Origin: Paenibacillus_E sp964253085
Lineage (GTDB): Bacteria > Bacillota > Bacilli > Paenibacillales > NBRC-103111
DNA: 64,000 bases
NCBI RefSeq assembly: GCF_964253085.1
Contig: NZ_CAXUQH020000001.1
Span: 1,240,001-1,304,000, forward strand
Reading direction: 5' to 3'
In this document: positions 61,109 to 64,000 of the stretch, in pieces
How the letters are laid out: every line of letters starts with the position of its first letter
Position numbering within the stretch: the first letter of the stretch is position 1
The notes under the pieces: generated by a model
Databases searched by the model: none
The model's input: the letters and a program-made list of their open reading frames with translations, nothing else
Told to the model about the DNA's origin: nothing
Translations under genes and position numbers: made by a program

Positions 61109-61690
61109 CTACCGTTTCATTATAATTGTTGCGCTGTCTCCATTTTTAGCTCCAGTTGCATTGGCTTCATCTGTATCCAGATGAAGTTCCATTTGGTAGT
61201 CATCGGACACTCGAGCAATAACATGATGAAGGATACTGCCTCGTTCCCCTTCAATTTGTACACTCAAGTCTTGCTTATCTAGAATTCCGTAGCGAGCGGC
61301 CTCTGAAGAGTGAAAATGAATGTGCCGAGCAGCGATGATCACGCCACTGTCTAGAGTGATAGAGCCCTTCGGACCCGATAGAACAATTCCGGGGGTGTCA
61401 TTTAAATCGCCGGATTCGCGCAAAGGAGCCTTTATTCCAAGTACGACAGAGTCTGTCATAGATATTTCTATTTGTGTTTTTTTTCGTAAGGGGCCAAGAA
61501 CTCGAACCTTGTTAAACTGCCCTTTTGGACCAATAATTTGCAATGTCTCTTCACTGGCAAACTGACCAGGTTGCGATAGTGTGCGATAAGGAATCAGTTC
61601 ATATCCGATCCCGAATAAAGCTTCGAGATCTTTCTGATTTAAATGAACATGTCTGGCAGAAACGCCTACAGGAACGGGGATATTCATCAT
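61109..61690 (-). CDS. pduL: Phosphate acyltransferase, PduL type
   Basis: A 193-residue PduL-family phosphotransacylase, which swaps CoA and phosphate on acetyl or propionyl groups and is unrelated to Pta. Two metal-binding signatures are visible: VSARHVHLN near residue 9 and AARHIHFH near 120. There is no encapsulation peptide at the N-terminus (MMNIPVPVG), so a free cytosolic role in acetate formation is likely. ATG 61690 overlaps the ackA stop (ATGA) with GAGGAGA upstream. It is the third gene of the hbd-ackA-pduL operon. It converges with the Crp gene; 61025-61108 holds no clear terminator. Confidence 0.92.
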   Translation of the reverse strand: MMNIPVPVGVSARHVHLNQKDLEALFGIGYELIPYRTLSQPGQFASEETLQIIGPKGQFNKVRVLGPLRKKTQIEISMTDSVVLGIKAPLRESGDLNDTPGIVLSGPKGSITLDSGVIIAARHIHFHSSEAARYGILDKQDLSVQIEGERGSILHHVIARVSDDYQMELHLDTDEANATGAKNGDSATIIMKR

Positions 61691-62892
61691 TTTGTCTCCT
61701 CTAACAATGAAAATGTTTTTTGCGCAATGAGAAGTTCTTCGTTTGTTGGTATAACCAAGATACTTACAGGAGAAGATTCCGTGGATATGAATCTCTCTGT
61801 CTGTGTACGTTCGGTATTTTTTTCAGCGTCAAGCATAAGACCAAGAAAAGTTAATTGTTCACAGACGTTACGTCTTAAAGAAACTGAATTTTCTCCAACT
61901 CCACCTGTGAAAACCAAAGCATCAATCCCATTCATCACTGCGCTATAGGCACCTATATACTTTCTTATCCGATATTCGTACATTTCAAGGGCTAATATCG
62001 CCCGAGAATCTCCATCAGTAGCAGCTTGTTGAACTTCTCGAACATCACTGCTTATACCTGAGATACCTAGAAGTCCACTATGTTTATTAAGCATCGAATT
62101 CACTTCGTTAATTGTCAGATCTTCCTTTGATAAAATAAATGGGATAATCGCCGAATCAATATCACCTGAACGCGTCCCCATCATTAAACCCTCTAAAGGA
62201 GTCATTCCCATACTAGTATCCATGGATTGTCCACCTGAGACCGCAGCACAACTGGCTCCGTTACCTAAATGGCAAGTAACAATCTTTAAATGTTCAATTG
62301 GTTTATTTAATAGCTGCGCCGCTCTTCGACTTACATATTCATGAGAGGTACCGTGAAAACCATAACGCCGGATACCGTATTTTTTATAAAGAGATAGTGG
62401 AATCGGGTATAGATATGCTTTTTGTGAAATGGATTGATGAAATGCTGTATCGAATACAGCGACTTGCGGAACATCCGGCATGTGCCCGGTGACCGCCTGA
62501 ATACCAACCATATGTGCTGGATTATGCAGTGGTGCAAGATCGTAGAGTTGTCGTATCTTTTGCTCTACATCACTGTTAATTATTGTTGCGGAACGAAACC
62601 ATTCTCCTCCATGCACAATGCGGTGTCCAACTGCTTTAATCTCGGAGATGTGTTCAAGAACGCCATAATCTTTATGAATAAGAAGCTTCAGCATCGTACG
62701 GACAGCATCAGAATGGTGTATGATTTCTTGTGTTAACCGTATTTCGTCTCGCTCGCCTCGTTCTACAGTAATGATGGCTGTTTCAGAGCCAATTCGCTCA
62801 ATACGTCCTTTGATCAACATCATCTCATTCGTCATCTCGTATAGTTGAAATTTTAATGAGGAACTGCCAGAATTGATGACAAGCACTTTCAT
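61687..62892 (-). CDS. ackA: Acetate kinase
   Basis: A 401-residue ASKHA-fold kinase that makes ATP and acetate from acetyl phosphate. The start MKVLVINSGSSSLKFQLYE, the middle RYGFHGTSHEYVSRRA and VTCHLGNGASCAAV, and MDTSMGMTPLEGLMMGTRSG are all typical of AckA. It overlaps hbd by 4 nt upstream and pduL by 4 nt downstream. With PduL it forms an acetyl-CoA to acetate branch that yields ATP in fermentation. Expression should follow the FNR box before hbd. Confidence 0.97.
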   Translation of the reverse strand: MKVLVINSGSSSLKFQLYEMTNEMMLIKGRIERIGSETAIITVERGERDEIRLTQEIIHHSDAVRTMLKLLIHKDYGVLEHISEIKAVGHRIVHGGEWFRSATIINSDVEQKIRQLYDLAPLHNPAHMVGIQAVTGHMPDVPQVAVFDTAFHQSISQKAYLYPIPLSLYKKYGIRRYGFHGTSHEYVSRRAAQLLNKPIEHLKIVTCHLGNGASCAAVSGGQSMDTSMGMTPLEGLMMGTRSGDIDSAIIPFILSKEDLTINEVNSMLNKHSGLLGISGISSDVREVQQAATDGDSRAILALEMYEYRIRKYIGAYSAVMNGIDALVFTGGVGENSVSLRRNVCEQLTFLGLMLDAEKNTERTQTERFISTESSPVSILVIPTNEELLIAQKTFSLLEETK

Positions 62893-63761
62893 ATACGATC
62901 ACCTCCTTCATTATAATGAAAAAATCCCTTTCCAGTTTTAAGTCCAAGTTGCCGAGCCCGTACCATTTTCTTCAATAACACATTCGGTCTGTATTTGATA
63001 TCACCTAATTCGTGAAATAACGTCTCCATAGAAGCAAGCACGGAATCAAGGCCAAAACGATCAGCCATTTCTAAAGGCCCATAGTGGAATCCATAACCGA
63101 TCCTGATTGCTTCATCAATATCTGTAGCTTTTGCTACTCCTTCAGACAAGGTGTGAAGTGCTTCGTTAATCAGTGTACAAATAATGCGTGTAGTCACATA
63201 TCCAGGCGATTCATAGACTTGAATACTCGCCTTATCTAAAGTCTGCTCAACAAATTGTTTCGTAATTTGAAATGTTAGATCGGATGTTTTTAAACCGCGA
63301 ACGATCTCTACTAATCTCACTTGTCCTGCAGGGAAGAGAAAGTGCAGTCCTATTACACGCTCCTTATGTTCCATAGCCTCAGCGAGCTCTGTCAAACTAA
63401 GTGTTGCCGTATTACTTGCTAGAATGGCGTCAGGTCTAATACTATTTTCCAAGTTGCAGAACAATTGCTTTTTCACGTCCAGTTGCTCCGACACAGCTTC
63501 AATAATCATGTCACACTCAAGAAGCATCTGAACATCTGAAATGGGAATGATCTTGGCAGTTATTTGCTTCTTTTCTTGATGAGTCAAAGCCCAGCGTTCG
63601 ATTTGTTTATTTAAGCTAGCATCCAGCAATCGCAATCCATCATTCAGTTTTTCTGGGGATTTATCCATGAGAAATACATCTATGCCCTTAGCAGCAAGAA
63701 GTTCAGAGATACCACGTCCCATTGTCCCAGCACCAATTACACCGACTTTATTAATGTCCAT
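62889..63761 (-). CDS. 3-hydroxyacyl-CoA dehydrogenase (3-hydroxybutyryl-CoA dehydrogenase-like)
   Basis: A 290-residue NAD-dependent dehydrogenase. N-terminal GVIGAGTMGRGISELLAAKG is the Rossmann motif; LASNTATLSLTELAEAM and VIGLHFLFPAGQVRLVEIV hold the catalytic histidine region; the end KTGKGFFHYNEGGDRI is typical. ATG 63761 is chosen because GGAAGGGG lies upstream; the longer frame from 63836 runs into the FNR box. The placing of this enzyme with ackA and pduL is unusual; it may redox-balance short-chain acyl-CoA metabolism under anoxia. Confidence 0.9.
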   Translation of the reverse strand: MDINKVGVIGAGTMGRGISELLAAKGIDVFLMDKSPEKLNDGLRLLDASLNKQIERWALTHQEKKQITAKIIPISDVQMLLECDMIIEAVSEQLDVKKQLFCNLENSIRPDAILASNTATLSLTELAEAMEHKERVIGLHFLFPAGQVRLVEIVRGLKTSDLTFQITKQFVEQTLDKASIQVYESPGYVTTRIICTLINEALHTLSEGVAKATDIDEAIRIGYGFHYGPLEMADRFGLDSVLASMETLFHELGDIKYRPNVLLKKMVRARQLGLKTGKGFFHYNEGGDRI

Positions 63762-63794
63762 TTGTACGATTCCCCTTCCTCCACATCCTTCCTT

Positions 63795-63837
63795 ATTGAA
63801 ACATGTATTAGCACTTACGACTGTGATTATCCTCACA
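63795..63837 (-). promoter_or_regulatory. FNR promoter of the hbd-ackA-pduL operon
   Basis: TGTGA-TTATCC-TCACA (63822-63837, centre 63829.5). On the minus strand TTCAAT (63800-63795) is centred exactly 32 bp away. Confidence 0.83.
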
Positions 63838-63924
63838 TTTTTAGAAAGTGACCAAGATAGAAAATATTATTTACTGCAGCCATTCCATATTGGCTTGGTA
63901 CGGAGATTAGTCACTAAAAGAAAA

Positions 63925-63974
63925 AGTACTCTGTGACATTTCTCACAGAGTACTAGTTAAAAAAGTAGTACATT
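63925..63974 (+). promoter_or_regulatory. FNR promoter reading out of the right edge
   Basis: A 30-bp palindrome with 12-bp perfect arms (AGTACTCTGTGA at 63925-63936, complement at 63943-63954; core box 63932-63947, centre 63939.5) is followed by TACATT (63969-63974), exactly 32 bp away. It points to an FNR-controlled gene beyond the window. Confidence 0.8.
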
Positions 63975-64000
63975 ACCGATTTTGGGATGATGAATACAGA

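Noticed and set aside
63762..63836. Longer start for the 3-hydroxyacyl-CoA dehydrogenase
   Set aside because: It would begin inside the FNR palindrome; the ATG at 63761 has a ribosome site and starts at the Rossmann fold.
1..64000. CRISPR arrays, tRNA/rRNA genes, intact insertion sequences or phage genes
   Set aside because: No regular short spaced repeats, tRNA cloverleaf-like sequence, transposase frame with terminal repeats, or phage structural genes were recognised on reading. This was by eye and small elements could be missed.

Overview
The window looks like a chromosomal segment of a Paenibacillus-type, low-to-mid GC Gram-positive facultative anaerobe. The evidence is the YesM/YesN-style regulators beside LplB/YtcP-type sugar permeases that lack their own ATPase, an S-layer-homology surface protein, a Bacillus-type FNR with its C-terminal cysteine cluster, strong AGGAGG ribosome sites and frequent TTG/GTG starts. 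Identifications come from reading motifs and recalled family knowledge; no database search was run.

Positions 1-37,500 are a carbohydrate-scavenging region. It opens with the end of an arabinose operon (kinase, araD, araA) and then a scar with an AraC-regulator remnant and a broken beta-helix gene. Three ABC importer sets follow, each with its own local regulator and its own promoter motif. Set 1 (4.4-11.5 kb) has two permeases, a lipoprotein, a frameshifted GH88/105 hydrolase and a membrane AraC regulator. Set 2 (15.0-21.8 kb) has a YesM/YesN pair, a lipoprotein and two permeases. Set 3 (22.0-37.5 kb) has two permeases, a lipoprotein, a YesM/YesN pair, a secreted glycosidase, an S-layer-anchored protein and an FAD oxidoreductase / sugar isomerase / Gfo-Idh-MocA cassette. 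A separate AraC + GH2 beta-galactosidase-like pair lies between sets 1 and 2.

Positions 37,600-64,000 are an anaerobic and nitrate-respiration island. It carries DoxX, a MobA-like protein, adhE-pflB-pflA, moaA, two hemerythrin-like proteins, Ric/ScdA, a noncanonical nitrate reductase operon, FNR, an NreA/NreC/NreB-like nitrate-sensing set, truncated haemoglobin, a second Crp/Fnr regulator and an hbd-ackA-pduL operon. At least twelve palindromes of the form TGTGA-N6-TCACA precede these transcription units. In nine of them, serving ten promoters, a -10-like hexamer is centred exactly 32 bp from the palindrome centre, which is the geometry of an FNR class II promoter. One palindrome drives two divergent promoters and another points out of the right edge.

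The most unusual system is the nitrate operon at 49.2-55.8 kb. A NarB/NasA-like cytoplasmic molybdoenzyme is encoded with a NarI-like cytochrome b, a four-cluster ferredoxin subunit, a Tat-targeted Rieske protein, a small membrane protein and a NarK transporter carrying a C-terminal PAS domain; two uncharacterised proteins end the operon. There is no NarGHJI. The nearby NreB-like kinase lacks the four-cysteine Fe-S sensor of staphylococcal NreB. The second-best signal is the set of three promoter-motif families in the sugar region: one regulator per family, near-fixed internal spacing, and two or three copies each.
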